DNA of 64,000 nt from Rhodococcus wratislaviensis. GTDB taxonomy: Bacteria; Actinomycetota; Actinomycetes; Mycobacteriales; Mycobacteriaceae. Both the position numbers and the translations under genes were made by a program. Of this stretch, positions 37,098 to 46,839 are shown piece by piece. The stretch covers positions 141,337 through 205,336 of the forward strand of contig NZ_UAUI01000003.1 of assembly GCF_900455735.1 (NCBI RefSeq), in the 5' to 3' direction. Each line of letters starts with the position of its first letter. The first letter of the stretch is position 1. The notes beneath the pieces were generated by a model. That model saw only the letters and a program-made list of their open reading frames with translations, was not told where the DNA came from and made no database searches.

Positions 37098-39725
37098 ATG
37101 GCGCATGATCGCTGGGTGACCCATTCAGGTGAAGAATCCGGCCGACCCACGATGCTTCCCATGCCCGGTGTCCCGGCGCCGGCTCCGTCCGGCGCGTCTG
37201 CGCAGGAAGTGGCCCCTTCCGCCTCCGCTATGCGGCGGGTGCTGCGACGTGCCCGCGACGGCGCCACTCTGAACGTGGACGAGGCGACGACCCTGCTGCA
37301 GGCCCGCGGCGACGACCTGGCCGACCTGTGTTCGTCGGCGGCGAAGGTCCGGGACGCCGGGTTGCTGGCGGCGGGCAGACCCAAGGCTGTCACGTACTCG
37401 CGCAAGGTCTTCATTCCGCTGACGCGGTTGTGCCGGGACAAGTGCCACTACTGCACGTTCGTCACCGTGCCCGGCAAGCTGCGGGCCGAGGGGCGCGGCG
37501 CGTATCTGGAACCGGACGAGGTGCTGGAGATCGCCCGGCAGGGCGCCGAATTGGGCTGCAAGGAAGCCCTGTTCACGTTGGGTGACCGTCCCGAGGATCG
37601 GTGGCCGGAGGCCAAGCAGTGGCTGGACGAGCGGGGCTACGATTCGACGCTGGACTACCTGCGGGCGATGTCGATCCGGGTGCTCGAGGAGACCGGGCTG
37701 CTGCCGCACCTGAACCCGGGTGTGATGAGCTGGGAGGAGATCTCCCGCCTCAAGCCGGTGGCCCCGTCGATGGGCATGATGCTCGAGACGACGTCCACCC
37801 GGTTGTTCACCGACAAGGGTGAGTGCCACTACGGCAGCCCCGACAAGGATCCGGCGGTACGGTTGCGCACGCTCACCGACGCCGGTCGGTTGAGTGTGCC
37901 GTTCACGACGGGCATTCTGGTGGGCATCGGCGAGACCGTGCGGGAACGGGCGGAATCGATCATGACGATCCGTAAGTCGCACAAGGCGTTCGGGCACGTT
38001 CAGGAAGTGATCGTCCAGAACTTCCTCGCCAAGCCCGACACCGCGATGCGCGATGCCCCGGACGCGGGTCTCGAGGAGTTCCTCGCGACCATCGCCGTGT
38101 CCCGGCTGCTGCTGGGCCCGGGGATGCGCATCCAGTCGCCGCCCAACCTGGTGTCGAACACCGAATGCCTGGCGTTGCTGGGTGCCGGTGTCGACGACTG
38201 GGGTGGCGTGTCGCCGCTGACCCCGGACCACGTGAACCCGGAGCGGCCGTGGCCGAACCTGGACACCCTGGCCGCGATCACCGCGGAGGCCGGGTTCGAG
38301 CTCACCGAGCGTACGGCGGCGCAGCCGCAGTTCGTGCTGGCCGGCTCGCCGTGGATCGATCCGCGGATCACCGGGCACGTGCAGGCCCTCGCGGACCCGC
38401 ACACCGGGCTGGCGAAGCCCGACACGACGCCGGTCGGGTTGCCGTGGCAGGAGCCGGACGAGTCCTGGGAGTCGGCCGGCCGGGTGGATCTGAACACCGA
38501 GATCGACACCGAGGGCCGCAACACCGAGACGCGCAGCGATTTGGGCAGCGCGTTCGGGGACTGGGAGACCGTCCGCGAGCAGGTGCTGGAGTTGAGCGGC
38601 CCGGTGCGGGTGGACACGGACGTCCTCGCGGCGCTGCGCAGCGCCGAGCGCGACCCGGCGGGCTGCACCGACGACGAGTACCTGGCGTTGGCGACGGCGG
38701 AGGGTCCAGGGCTCGAGGCGATGGTGGCGCTGGCGGATGCGCTCCGCAAGGACGCCGTCGGCGACGAGGTGACCTATGTGGTGAACCGGAACATCAACTT
38801 CACCAACATCTGCTACACCGGCTGCCGCTTCTGCGCGTTCGCGCAGCGCAAGGGTGACGCGGACGCGTTCACGCTGTCCACCGGCGAGGTCGCGGACCGG
38901 GCGTGGGAGGCGCACGTCGCGGGCGCGACGGAGGTCTGCATGCAGGGCGGCATCGACCCGGAACTCCCGGTCACCGGGTACGCCGATCTGGTGCGTGCGG
39001 TGAAGGCGCGGGTGCCGTCGATGCACGTGCACGCGTTCTCCCCGATGGAGATCGTCAACGGCGCCTCCCGCGGCGGGCAGAGCATCCGGGACTGGCTGAC
39101 GGAACTGCGTGAGGCGGGTCTGGACACCATTCCCGGCACGGCCGCGGAAATTCTGGACGACGAGGTGCGGTGGGTGCTCACCAAGGGCAAACTGCCCACC
39201 GCGACGTGGGTGGAGGTGGTGACCACGGCGCACGAGCTGGGTCTGCGGTCGAGTTCGACGATGATGTACGGCCACGTCGACAACCCGAAGCATTGGGTCG
39301 GGCATCTGCGGGTGCTGCGCGGAATCCAGGACCGGACAGGCGGATTCACCGAGTTCGTTCCGCTGCCGTTCGTGCATCAGAGCGCACCGTTGTATCTGGC
39401 GGGTGCGTCGCGGCCGGGCCCGACCAACCGGGACAACCGGGCCGTCCACGCCCTGGCCCGGATCATGCTGCACGGGCGGATCCCGAACATCCAGACCAGC
39501 TGGGTCAAGCTGGGCGTCACCGGCACCCAGGTGATGTTGCAGGGCGGCGCCAACGACCTCGGCGGCACCCTGATGGAGGAGACCATCTCCCGGATGGCGG
39601 GTTCGGAGCACGGATCCGAGAAGACCGTCGCCGAACTGCGGGCCATCGCCGAGGGCATCGGCCGCCCGGCACGCGAACGCACCACCACACACGCACGACG
39701 CGAGGGAAGGACGCCGGCCGCATGA
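37098..39725 (+). CDS. fbiC: FO synthase (fused CofG/CofH radical SAM enzyme)
   Basis: A fused radical-SAM enzyme of about 875 residues that makes FO, the deazaflavin core of coenzyme F420, from tyrosine and a pyrimidine. The N-terminal CofG half has C112-x3-C116-x2-C119 (CRDKCHYC) and the C-terminal CofH half C572-x3-C576-x2-C579 (CYTGCRFC), each binding a [4Fe-4S] cluster. The linker region around residues 440-520 is family-typical. Possible starts are ATG 37098 and GTG 37116; the frame opens at TTG 37065. Its stop overlaps the next gene by ATGA. F420-dependent enzymes are expected, and one is at 43004. Confidence 0.95.
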   Translation: MAHDRWVTHSGEESGRPTMLPMPGVPAPAPSGASAQEVAPSASAMRRVLRRARDGATLNVDEATTLLQARGDDLADLCSSAAKVRDAGLLAAGRPKAVTYSRKVFIPLTRLCRDKCHYCTFVTVPGKLRAEGRGAYLEPDEVLEIARQGAELGCKEALFTLGDRPEDRWPEAKQWLDERGYDSTLDYLRAMSIRVLEETGLLPHLNPGVMSWEEISRLKPVAPSMGMMLETTSTRLFTDKGECHYGSPDKDPAVRLRTLTDAGRLSVPFTTGILVGIGETVRERAESIMTIRKSHKAFGHVQEVIVQNFLAKPDTAMRDAPDAGLEEFLATIAVSRLLLGPGMRIQSPPNLVSNTECLALLGAGVDDWGGVSPLTPDHVNPERPWPNLDTLAAITAEAGFELTERTAAQPQFVLAGSPWIDPRITGHVQALADPHTGLAKPDTTPVGLPWQEPDESWESAGRVDLNTEIDTEGRNTETRSDLGSAFGDWETVREQVLELSGPVRVDTDVLAALRSAERDPAGCTDDEYLALATAEGPGLEAMVALADALRKDAVGDEVTYVVNRNINFTNICYTGCRFCAFAQRKGDADAFTLSTGEVADRAWEAHVAGATEVCMQGGIDPELPVTGYADLVRAVKARVPSMHVHAFSPMEIVNGASRGGQSIRDWLTELREAGLDTIPGTAAEILDDEVRWVLTKGKLPTATWVEVVTTAHELGLRSSSTMMYGHVDNPKHWVGHLRVLRGIQDRTGGFTEFVPLPFVHQSAPLYLAGASRPGPTNRDNRAVHALARIMLHGRIPNIQTSWVKLGVTGTQVMLQGGANDLGGTLMEETISRMAGSEHGSEKTVAELRAIAEGIGRPARERTTTHARREGRTPAA

Positions 39726-40489
39726 GCGAGAAGGACCGGCTGGGCGACGACAAGGTCGTCGGCATCCTGGATCGTGCCGCGCGGGGTATCAACCCCGTGC
39801 TCGATCTGGCCCTCACGGATCCGTTCGGCATCAAGAGCCGGACGTTCACCCCGACAGCGGAGGACCGGGGCACCGCGGAGGCGCTGCTCGACGGCATCGC
39901 CTGGGTTCTCGACACCGTGCAGTTCCCGGGGACGGCGTCGTGGGAGAGAGCGAGCGACGACGAGCGGGCACGGTGGTGGGTGACGCGGATCGGCGCGTTG
40001 AACACGATCGCGGTCGCGTTCCCTGGCATGTTCGGTGTGCTTCTCAATCGGCTCCCGATCCAGGACGTGCTCGGGTTCGCGAATCAGGCCGTCGTTCTCG
40101 TCGCCGTGGCCCGGGAACACGGCGTGACGAACCGGTCCGAGCAGGTGGATCTGCTGGCGTCCGTGCTCTGCCGGCGTGAGACGGACGCGCCTGCGGTGCT
40201 CGCCGATACGACGCGATCCGATTCGGCGGACGGCCCGTCGATGTGGCACCCGTTCGCGCTGATGGGAGCGCTGTGGAGCACTGCCCGCACGGTGCGCGCG
40301 CTCAGTGACGAAATCGACAAGCGTCCTGGGCCGGGCTCGACCTACTCACTGCTGGGCAACATCCCGGTGGTCGGTGTGGTGGCCGGGTATCTCGGCGAAC
40401 GGGGCGCGCTGGTCAGAGCCGTGAAACAGGGCGAGCAGTGGATCGCGTCCCGGCCGCCGCTGCCCGCGGCGGTGCGCCGGGTCAGGTAA
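39722..40489 (+). CDS. Conserved protein of unknown function coupled to fbiC
   Basis: A 255-residue protein with ATGA overlap with fbiC. It has an N-terminal soluble segment, an amphipathic to hydrophobic stretch ([20 protein letters not shown] and [18 protein letters not shown]), and a C-terminal Gly-rich hydrophobic segment ([22 protein letters not shown]). It is probably membrane-associated rather than a true polytopic protein. No catalytic motif or cofactor site recognised. Tight translational coupling suggests a role tied to F420 synthesis, but that is only inferred from position. Confidence 0.6.
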   Translation: MSEKDRLGDDKVVGILDRAARGINPVLDLALTDPFGIKSRTFTPTAEDRGTAEALLDGIAWVLDTVQFPGTASWERASDDERARWWVTRIGALNTIAVAFPGMFGVLLNRLPIQDVLGFANQAVVLVAVAREHGVTNRSEQVDLLASVLCRRETDAPAVLADTTRSDSADGPSMWHPFALMGALWSTARTVRALSDEIDKRPGPGSTYSLLGNIPVVGVVAGYLGERGALVRAVKQGEQWIASRPPLPAAVRRVR

Positions 40490-40597
40490 CCCTCACCGCA
40501 GAGAGGTCCGCCGGGCAGGCGATAATAGTTTCTTCCGCGGGGTACAAGCGGCCCGTACCTCGTGCTTACTCGTGTCAGAAAGGCAGGGAGAGCGGCA

Positions 40598-40921
40598 GTG
40601 CCCTACACGATTGCTGAACCGTGCGTGGATGTGTTGGACAAGGCGTGTATCGAGGAATGCCCTGTCGACTGCATCTACGAGGGCGGGCGGATGCTGTACA
40701 TCCATCCGGACGAATGCGTGGACTGCGGCGCCTGTGAACCCGTCTGCCCCGTCGAGGCCATCTTCTACGAAGACGACGTCCCGGACCAGTGGAACGGCTA
40801 CATCGCCGCGAACGTCGACTTCTTCGACGACCTCGGTTCCCCCGGCGGCGCGGCGAAGCTGGGCAAGGTCGACTACGACCCGCCGTTCGTCAAGGCTCTG
40901 CCCCCCATGGGCGAGGACTAG
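40598..40921 (+). CDS. fdxC: 7Fe ferredoxin
   Basis: A 107-residue ferredoxin with one [3Fe-4S] and one [4Fe-4S] cluster. The first Cys set is C9, C17, C21 and C25 ([17 protein letters not shown]), with the C9-x7-C17 spacing that favours a 3Fe cluster. The second is C40, C43, C46 and C50 ([12 protein letters not shown]). The C-terminal extension ([18 protein letters not shown]) is typical of FdxA/FdxC. GTG start with GGGAG upstream; dapC follows after 2 bases, the arrangement found in M. tuberculosis. Confidence 0.94.
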   Translation: MPYTIAEPCVDVLDKACIEECPVDCIYEGGRMLYIHPDECVDCGACEPVCPVEAIFYEDDVPDQWNGYIAANVDFFDDLGSPGGAAKLGKVDYDPPFVKALPPMGED

Positions 40922-40923
40922 AT

Positions 40924-42024
40924 GTGCCTCGTATCCCGGTAGCCACAGCACTTCCCGACTTTCCGTGGGACTCGCTCGAGTCGGCGAAGGCGAAAGCCTT
41001 CGCCCACCCGGGTGGCATCGTCAACCTGTCGGTGGGAACCCCGGTCGACCCGGTTGCCCCGATCATCCAGGACGCGCTGACCGCGGTCGCCGAGGTTCCG
41101 GGATATCCGACGACGCACGGCACGGACGAACTGCGTAACGCCGCGGTGGAGGCGCTGCGTCGCCGCTACGGAATCACCGGAATCGATCCGGCAGCGGTGC
41201 TGCCCGCGATCGGCACGAAGGAGCTCATCGCCTGGCTGCCGCGCCTTCTCGGGCTCGGCGCCGACGACCTCGTGGTCATCCCGGAGCTGGCGTACCCGAC
41301 CTACGAGGTCGGAGCGCTCCTCGCGGGTGCGCGGGTGATCCGGGCAGACGGTCTCAACCGGCTCGGTCCGGAGGGCGCGTCGCTGATATTCGTGAACTCG
41401 CCGTCCAACCCCACCGGCAAGGTGCTCGGTCTCGAGCATCTGCGCAAGGTGGTCGACTGGGCGCGCAGCCGCGGCGCCATCGTGGCGTCCGACGAGTGCT
41501 ACCTGGGATTGAGCTGGGAAGGCGAAGCCCTCTCGATCCTCGACGAGCGGGTGAACGACGGCGATCTCACCGGGCTCCTCGCGGTGCACTCGCTGTCGAA
41601 GACCTCCAACCTCGCGAGTTACCGCGCGGGGTTCGTCACCGGTGACCCGGCGTTGGTGGCCGAACTGCTCGAGGTCCGCAAGCACGCGGGCATGATGGTG
41701 CCGTTGCCGATCCAGTCGGCGATGACCGCCGCGCTCAGCGACGACGACCACGAGAACGAGCAGCGTGAGCGGTACCGCCGTCGCCGCGAGATCCTCCTCG
41801 CAGCGGTGCGCGGCGCCGGGTTCACCGTCGACAACTCCGAAGCCGGGCTGTACCTGTGGGCGACCCGCGGCGAAGCCTGCCGGGACACCGTCGAGTGGTT
41901 CGCCGAGCGCGGCATCCTCGTGGCACCGGGGGAGTTCTACGGTCCCGGCGGGGGCACTCACGTGCGCATCGCCCTCACGGCCAGCGACGAACGCATCGCG
42001 GCCGCAGCAGAACGACTGGTCTGA
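40924..42024 (+). CDS. dapC: N-succinyldiaminopimelate aminotransferase
   Basis: A 366-residue class I PLP aminotransferase for the lysine/diaminopimelate pathway, which supplies cell-wall DAP. The PLP lysine is K226 in HSLSKTSNLASYRAGF; NSPSNPTGKV and ASDECYLGL give the other cofactor contacts, and HVRIALTAS the substrate-binding Arg. GTG 40924, 2 bases after the fdxC stop, fits the conserved start VPRIPVATALPDFPWD. Co-transcribed with fdxC. Confidence 0.9.
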   Translation: MPRIPVATALPDFPWDSLESAKAKAFAHPGGIVNLSVGTPVDPVAPIIQDALTAVAEVPGYPTTHGTDELRNAAVEALRRRYGITGIDPAAVLPAIGTKELIAWLPRLLGLGADDLVVIPELAYPTYEVGALLAGARVIRADGLNRLGPEGASLIFVNSPSNPTGKVLGLEHLRKVVDWARSRGAIVASDECYLGLSWEGEALSILDERVNDGDLTGLLAVHSLSKTSNLASYRAGFVTGDPALVAELLEVRKHAGMMVPLPIQSAMTAALSDDDHENEQRERYRRRREILLAAVRGAGFTVDNSEAGLYLWATRGEACRDTVEWFAERGILVAPGEFYGPGGGTHVRIALTASDERIAAAAERLV

Positions 42025-42046
42025 CCCGAGTCGGCCCGGACGGAGC

Positions 42047-42075
42047 GGTCACGGTGCAAGTATTGGGCCGTGACC
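42047..42075. promoter_or_regulatory. Inverted repeat covering the start codon of the coiled-coil gene
   Basis: GGTCACGG (42047-42054) and CCGTGACC (42068-42075) form a perfect 8-bp dyad with a 13-base spacer. The right arm includes the GTG start at 42070. It could be an operator over a leaderless start or a hairpin hiding the start codon. Confidence 0.35.
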
Positions 42076-42951
42076 CTCGACGACGTCGCCGACGAACTGT
42101 ACGGCCTCGACCCCGGTGAGTTCGTCGAGGCGCGCACCGCGCAGGTGACCGCGGCGCGGGAGAACAAGGACCGCGCGCTGGCGACCGAGATCGGGAAACT
42201 GCGGAAGCCGACCGTCGTCGGCTGGCTGGTCAACCTGCTCGCCCGCGAGCTGCCCGACGAAATCGGCGCGCTCCTCACCCTCGGGGACGCCCTCCGTGAC
42301 GCGCAGCGACACCTGTCCGGCCCTGACCTTCGGCGGCTGAACACGCAACGGCAGCAGGTGGTGCGCGCGTTGGCGCGCAAGGCCGGTGAACTCGCCGCCG
42401 AGCGAGGCCGGACGGTCGGGGAGGACGCGCTGCGGGATGTCGGCCAGACGCTGCACGCCGCTCTCGCCGACGCCGAGACCGCCGAACAGGTGCGGCGCGG
42501 CCGGGTGGTGACGGCGGCGAGCTACAGCGGTTTCGGTCCGGCCGGACTCGCCGTGGTCCAGGGAAAGAGCGTGAAGTCCGAACCTGCCGCCACGCCCCCG
42601 GCCGAGAAGCCGGGGAAGAAGTCGAAGAAGAAGTCGGCGGAGCGCGACCGCGACGCCGAACGCGCGGCGGCCGAGGCCGAACTGGCGGACGTCATGTCGC
42701 AGGCCGACGAGGTCCGCGGCGAACTGAACGACGCGAGAACGGAACTGGAGCAGGCGCGGTCGACGCTGAGGGCGATCGACCATCGGATCGAGGAACTGCG
42801 CGCCGAACTCGAACACGCCGAGCAGGAGCGGCAGTTCACCCGGAACTCGGAGAAAGCCGCGGCGGAGGCAGTGCACCGGGGGGAACGCGATCTCGACGCG
42901 GCGGAGCGGCGCGTCGACGAAGCGCGGCGCGCAGTCGACGACCTCGGCTGA
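42070..42951 (+). CDS. Coiled-coil protein of unknown function
   Basis: A 293-residue protein. The N-terminal ~110 residues are helical with a conserved-looking LRKPTVVGWLVNLLARELP. A Lys/Pro-rich linker (EKPGKKSKKKSAERDRDAER) follows near residue 180. Residues ~195-293 are one long charged coiled coil (ELADVMSQADEVRGELNDA, EELRAELEHAEQERQ). Similar proteins occur in other actinobacteria without assigned role. GTG start, possibly leaderless. Confidence 0.6.
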   Translation: MTLDDVADELYGLDPGEFVEARTAQVTAARENKDRALATEIGKLRKPTVVGWLVNLLARELPDEIGALLTLGDALRDAQRHLSGPDLRRLNTQRQQVVRALARKAGELAAERGRTVGEDALRDVGQTLHAALADAETAEQVRRGRVVTAASYSGFGPAGLAVVQGKSVKSEPAATPPAEKPGKKSKKKSAERDRDAERAAAEAELADVMSQADEVRGELNDARTELEQARSTLRAIDHRIEELRAELEHAEQERQFTRNSEKAAAEAVHRGERDLDAAERRVDEARRAVDDLG

Positions 42952-43003
42952 GGGACGGGCGGAACCTTGACCTGCAGCGCACTCGAGGTTTTACCCTGAT
43001 TTC

Positions 43004-43417
43004 ATGTCCTTCACTCAGCAGGAACTCGACTACCTGGCGTCACAACGCCTGGGCCGGCTCGCGACAGTTCAGCCGAATGGAACCTTGCAGGTCAGTCCCG
43101 TCGGCTTCCACTACAACGCCGGCACGTCCACGATCGACATCCAGGGCTACAACATGGCGGCGAGCCGCAAGTTCCGCAACGTCGCCGACAACGGGAAGGT
43201 GGCTTTCGTCGTGGACGACGTGCCGTCCGTCGACCCGTGGCGGGTCCGCTGCGTCGAAATCCGCGGGCGCGCCGAGGCCCTCGACGCCGAGGCCGCCGAG
43301 GCGAACGATCTCGGCGGACCGACCATACGCATCCACCCCGAACGGATCATCAGTTTCGGTCTCGGTGCCACCGACCAGGACGTCCATCAACTCGTGTCGA
43401 ACGCGCGCGACGTGTAG
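43004..43417 (+). CDS. PPOX-class (F420-dependent) flavin-fold oxidoreductase
   Basis: A 137-residue split-beta-barrel protein of the pyridoxamine-phosphate-oxidase/FDOR group. LGRLATVQPNGTLQVSPVGFHYN is the typical first hairpin, and NMAASRKFRNVADNGKVAFVVDD is the cofactor-binding segment with basic residues that contact F420 or FMN phosphate. ERIISFGLG is the conserved end. In Mycobacteriales this subgroup usually uses F420, consistent with fbiC nearby; the substrate is unknown. Confidence 0.8.
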   Translation: MSFTQQELDYLASQRLGRLATVQPNGTLQVSPVGFHYNAGTSTIDIQGYNMAASRKFRNVADNGKVAFVVDDVPSVDPWRVRCVEIRGRAEALDAEAAEANDLGGPTIRIHPERIISFGLGATDQDVHQLVSNARDV

Positions 43418-43424
43418 CGGCGAA

Positions 43425-44015
43425 CTACGCGATGTCCGGTCGGTAGCCGGCGGCGAGGACGGCGACGGTGGACGGCGGTGTCAGGACGGTCGCGGTGCCG
43501 GTCGGCCGGTTCGCCGGGATCCCGTATCCCTCGGTCGACCACGGGACGACGGTGTCCCCCAGCACGACCGCGGGTCCGCCGTCCGACAATGCGAAGGCGC
43601 CGTCGGGCAACGACGACCACGCGGCCTCGTACGTCCGCTGGTGAGAACCGATCAGCCGCTCCCCGTGCAGCCGGGCGTCCATCTCCTCCGCGCCGGGCAG
43701 TCCACCCCCGTTGGCCGACTGCCACGCGACGCGAAAGTCGTTGTACCGCTCGCGCCGGCACAGGGCGCACGGCCGGTGCCCGGCCGCGAGGGCGACCGCC
43801 TCGTCGTGGAAGAACAGGACCGTGTAGTGGCCCGCGCTCCACTGGTCGACGGTGCGGGCCGCGTAGTCGGTGACGCAGATGATCCACCGCCTGCCTGCAT
43901 GGTTGCGCACGACGGTGTGCCCCCGGTGCAGGCAGCCCCTGTTCCCCATGAACCGGCCGCGGAGTGGAATCGCGACGATCTCGGATCGGGGTGACACGCG
44001 ATTCCGTTCGGCCAT
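43425..44015 (-). CDS. Conserved protein with GHRPCALCRR motif, function unknown
   Basis: A 196-residue protein. It starts with LRGRFMGNRGCLHRGHTVV, contains GRRWIICVTDY, and has a striking GHRPCALCRRERYNDFRVAW near residue 81, a C-x2-C with flanking His and basic residues that resembles a zinc or Ada-like site. The C-terminus is beta-rich with a conserved-looking TEGYGIPANRP. ATG 44015 is used; the frame opens earlier. It is convergent with the PPOX gene, leaving 7 bases between stops. I do not recognise the family by name. Confidence 0.55.
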   Translation of the reverse strand: MAERNRVSPRSEIVAIPLRGRFMGNRGCLHRGHTVVRNHAGRRWIICVTDYAARTVDQWSAGHYTVLFFHDEAVALAAGHRPCALCRRERYNDFRVAWQSANGGGLPGAEEMDARLHGERLIGSHQRTYEAAWSSLPDGAFALSDGGPAVVLGDTVVPWSTEGYGIPANRPTGTATVLTPPSTVAVLAAGYRPDIA

Positions 44016-44171
44016 GTGCCGATGGTAGCCAGCCGACCCGCGCGTCAAAACGGGATGAGTACCCCCGTCCGGCGCTAACCTGGGCTCAAGGGTTCCGCTC
44101 GGACGGGTGTCCCCGTCGGCCCGCGGTCCCGGTCACAGTTCCTCACGATCTGAGGGCAGGAGGCAGGCAGC

Positions 44172-45812
44172 ATGGACGCCATCACCCAGGTTCCGGTGCC
44201 CACCAATGAGCCGGTCCACACGTACGCGCCGGGCAGTCCCGAACGTTCCCGTGTGCAATCCGCACTCACCGACATCGCTACCAATCCCGTCGACATCCCG
44301 CACGTGATCGGTGGCAAACACCGGCACGGCAACGGGGACCGCGTCGACGTCGTGCAACCCCACCGGCACACCGCTGTGCTCGGCACGCTGCGCAGCGCCA
44401 CCCACGACGACGCGTCGGCGGCGGTCGAGGCGGCCACGGCCGCGGCACCGCACTGGCGGGCACTCTCGTTCGACGACCGGGCCGCGGTCATCCTGCGCGC
44501 CGCCGATCTGTTGTCCGGGCCGTGGCGCGAGACGCTCGCGGCGGCGACGATGCTCGGCCAGTCGAAGTCGGTCCAGCAGGCGGAGATCGACGCACCGTGC
44601 GAGTTGATCGACTTCTGGCGCTTCAACGTTCACTTCGCCCGCCAGATCCTCGCCGACCAGCCGATCTCGTCACCGGGTGTGTGGAACCGGCTCGAATACC
44701 GTCCGCTCGAGGGCTTCGTCTACGCCATCACGCCGTTCAATTTCAGCGCGATCGCGGGCAATCTGCCGACCGCGCCTGCGTTGATGGGCAACACCGTGAT
44801 CTGGAAGCCGTCGTCGACGCAGACCGTCGCCGCGTACTGGACCATGAAACTGCTCGAGGCCGCGGGAATGCCTCCCGGCGTGATCAATCTGCTCACCGGC
44901 AGCGGGCAGGCGGTGTCGGAGGTGCTGCTGAGCGACCCCCGCCTCGCGGGTATCCACTTCACGGGTTCGACCCGGACGTTCCAGCACTTGTGGAGCGAGG
45001 TGGGCGCGAACATCGGGAAGTACGCCGGCTACCCCCGGCTGGTGGGGGAGACCGGCGGCAAGGACTTCGTGGTCGCGCACGCCTCGGCCGACGAGGACGT
45101 ACTGCGGACGGCGCTGGTCCGCGGAGCGTTCGAATACCAGGGCCAGAAATGTTCGGCCGCCTCCCGCGCCTACGTCCCGAAATCGCTGTGGCGGCGGATG
45201 CGGGACACGTTCACCGCGGAAGTCGATGCCCTCACCTACGGTGACGTGACGGATCTGGAAAATTTCGGCGGCGCCCTCATCGACCGGCGCGCATACGACA
45301 AGAACGTCGCGGCCATCGAACGCGCCCGCAGCGCTGCCGGCCTGGAGATCGCTGTCGGCGGCAAATACGACGACAGCGTCGGCTACTTCGTCCGCCCCAC
45401 CGTGCTCCTCGCGGACGACCCCGCCGACGAGGCGATGACCACCGAGTACTTCGGGCCGATCCTCACGGTGCACGTGTACGACGACTCGGCCCCGAACGCG
45501 TTCGCCGACGTGCTCGCCAAGGTCGATTCGGCGGCCCCGTACGCGCTGACCGGTGCGGTGATCGCCGACGACCGCCAGGCCGTCGAGCAGGCAACGTCTG
45601 CTCTCCGGTTCACCGCCGGAAACTTCTACGTCAACGACAAGCCGACCGGTGCCGTCGTCGGGCAGCAGCCGTTCGGCGGAGCCCGCGCCTCGGGCACGAA
45701 CGACAAGGCCGGGTCCAAGCTCAACCTGCTGCGGTGGGTGTCGGCCCGCACCATCAAGGAGACGTTCGTCCCGGCCACCGACTACCGCTATCCGCACATG
45801 GGGTCGGAATGA
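44172..45812 (+). CDS. pruA: L-glutamate gamma-semialdehyde dehydrogenase (1-pyrroline-5-carboxylate dehydrogenase)
   Basis: A 546-residue NAD+-dependent aldehyde dehydrogenase that completes proline oxidation to glutamate. The catalytic Cys is C327 in GQKCSAASRAYV; the general-base Glu is in GETGGKDFVVAH. The NAD-binding ITPFNFSAIAGNLPTAPALMGN is also clear, as is GGARASGTNDKAGSKLN of the P5CDH group. Ribosome site GGCAGGAGG. Its stop overlaps putB (ATGA), so the two are one operon. Confidence 0.95.
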   Translation: MDAITQVPVPTNEPVHTYAPGSPERSRVQSALTDIATNPVDIPHVIGGKHRHGNGDRVDVVQPHRHTAVLGTLRSATHDDASAAVEAATAAAPHWRALSFDDRAAVILRAADLLSGPWRETLAAATMLGQSKSVQQAEIDAPCELIDFWRFNVHFARQILADQPISSPGVWNRLEYRPLEGFVYAITPFNFSAIAGNLPTAPALMGNTVIWKPSSTQTVAAYWTMKLLEAAGMPPGVINLLTGSGQAVSEVLLSDPRLAGIHFTGSTRTFQHLWSEVGANIGKYAGYPRLVGETGGKDFVVAHASADEDVLRTALVRGAFEYQGQKCSAASRAYVPKSLWRRMRDTFTAEVDALTYGDVTDLENFGGALIDRRAYDKNVAAIERARSAAGLEIAVGGKYDDSVGYFVRPTVLLADDPADEAMTTEYFGPILTVHVYDDSAPNAFADVLAKVDSAAPYALTGAVIADDRQAVEQATSALRFTAGNFYVNDKPTGAVVGQQPFGGARASGTNDKAGSKLNLLRWVSARTIKETFVPATDYRYPHMGSE

Positions 45813-46786
45813 AAGCGCCACCGGTTCTGGCGAATCCGCTGCGCCCGGCGATCCTCGCGGCGGCCCGGTCGTCCCGGGTCAAGCGGGCGGTCACCGGCGC
45901 CCCGGTCACCCGGAAACTCGTCGACCGCTTCGTTGCCGGAGAGAGCCGGGAATCGGTGCTCGCGGCCGTCCGGGAGATCCTCGATTCGGGCCGATCGGTG
46001 TCGATCGACTTTCTCGGTGAGGACACGCGTGACGCCGAGGGAGCCCAGGCGACGGTCGACGAGTATCTGGCGCTCGTCGCCGATCTCGGTGCCCTACCCG
46101 AAGCGGCGGACGGGACTTCGGGTGTTCGCCGCCTCGAGGTATCGATGAAACTGTCGGCGCTCGGTCAGGCCCTCGCCGGCGACGGTCGCAGGATCGCCAC
46201 CGACAACGCCCGCACGATCTGCGCCGCCGCGGAGGCGGCAGGGGTGTGGGTCACCGTGGACGCCGAGGACCACACGACCACCGATTCGACGCTGGCGATC
46301 GTGCACGAACTCCGCGACGACTATCCCTGGCTCGGTGCGGTGGTGCAGTCGTATCTGCGACGTACCGAGGACGACTGCCGTGCCCTCGCCGGCCCCGGTT
46401 CGAGGGTCCGGCTCTGCAAGGGCGCGTACCGGGAACCCGAGTCCGTGGCCTTCCAGGACCGCGCCGCCGTGGACGCGTCGTATCTGCGATGCCTGGGGAT
46501 CCTCATGGAAGGCGCCGGGTACCCCATGGTGGCCTCGCACGATCCGGCCGTCATCGACGCGGTCGCCCCGCTGGTCGGGCGCACCGGCCGCGCCCCGGAC
46601 GCCTACGAGCATCAGATGCTGTTCGGGATCCGGGACGTCGAACAGCGGCGGCTCGCGAACGAGGACAAGCAGGTTCGGGTGTACGTGCCGTACGGAAGTC
46701 AGTGGTACGCGTACTTCATGCGGCGACTGGCCGAGCGTCCCTCGAACCTGCGGTTCTTCCTGCGCTCGGTGGTCACCCGGGACTGA
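45809..46786 (+). CDS. putB: Proline dehydrogenase (monofunctional)
   Basis: A 325-residue FAD enzyme (PRODH barrel) that oxidises proline to pyrroline-5-carboxylate and passes electrons to quinone. Visible motifs are VSMKLSALGQAL, VTVDAEDHTTTDSTL, VVQSYLRRTEDDC and RVRLCKGAYREPESVAF, with the C-terminal RVYVPYGSQWYAYFMRRLAERPSN that contacts FAD and substrate. Separate PutB/PruA proteins, as in mycobacteria, rather than the fused PutA of E. coli. Confidence 0.94.
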   Translation: MKAPPVLANPLRPAILAAARSSRVKRAVTGAPVTRKLVDRFVAGESRESVLAAVREILDSGRSVSIDFLGEDTRDAEGAQATVDEYLALVADLGALPEAADGTSGVRRLEVSMKLSALGQALAGDGRRIATDNARTICAAAEAAGVWVTVDAEDHTTTDSTLAIVHELRDDYPWLGAVVQSYLRRTEDDCRALAGPGSRVRLCKGAYREPESVAFQDRAAVDASYLRCLGILMEGAGYPMVASHDPAVIDAVAPLVGRTGRAPDAYEHQMLFGIRDVEQRRLANEDKQVRVYVPYGSQWYAYFMRRLAERPSNLRFFLRSVVTRD

Positions 46787-46839
46787 CCGGCGTTGTCGCG
46801 GATCGGTTCCCGCGGGGTGCGTCGTTGTAGAGTTTCGCG

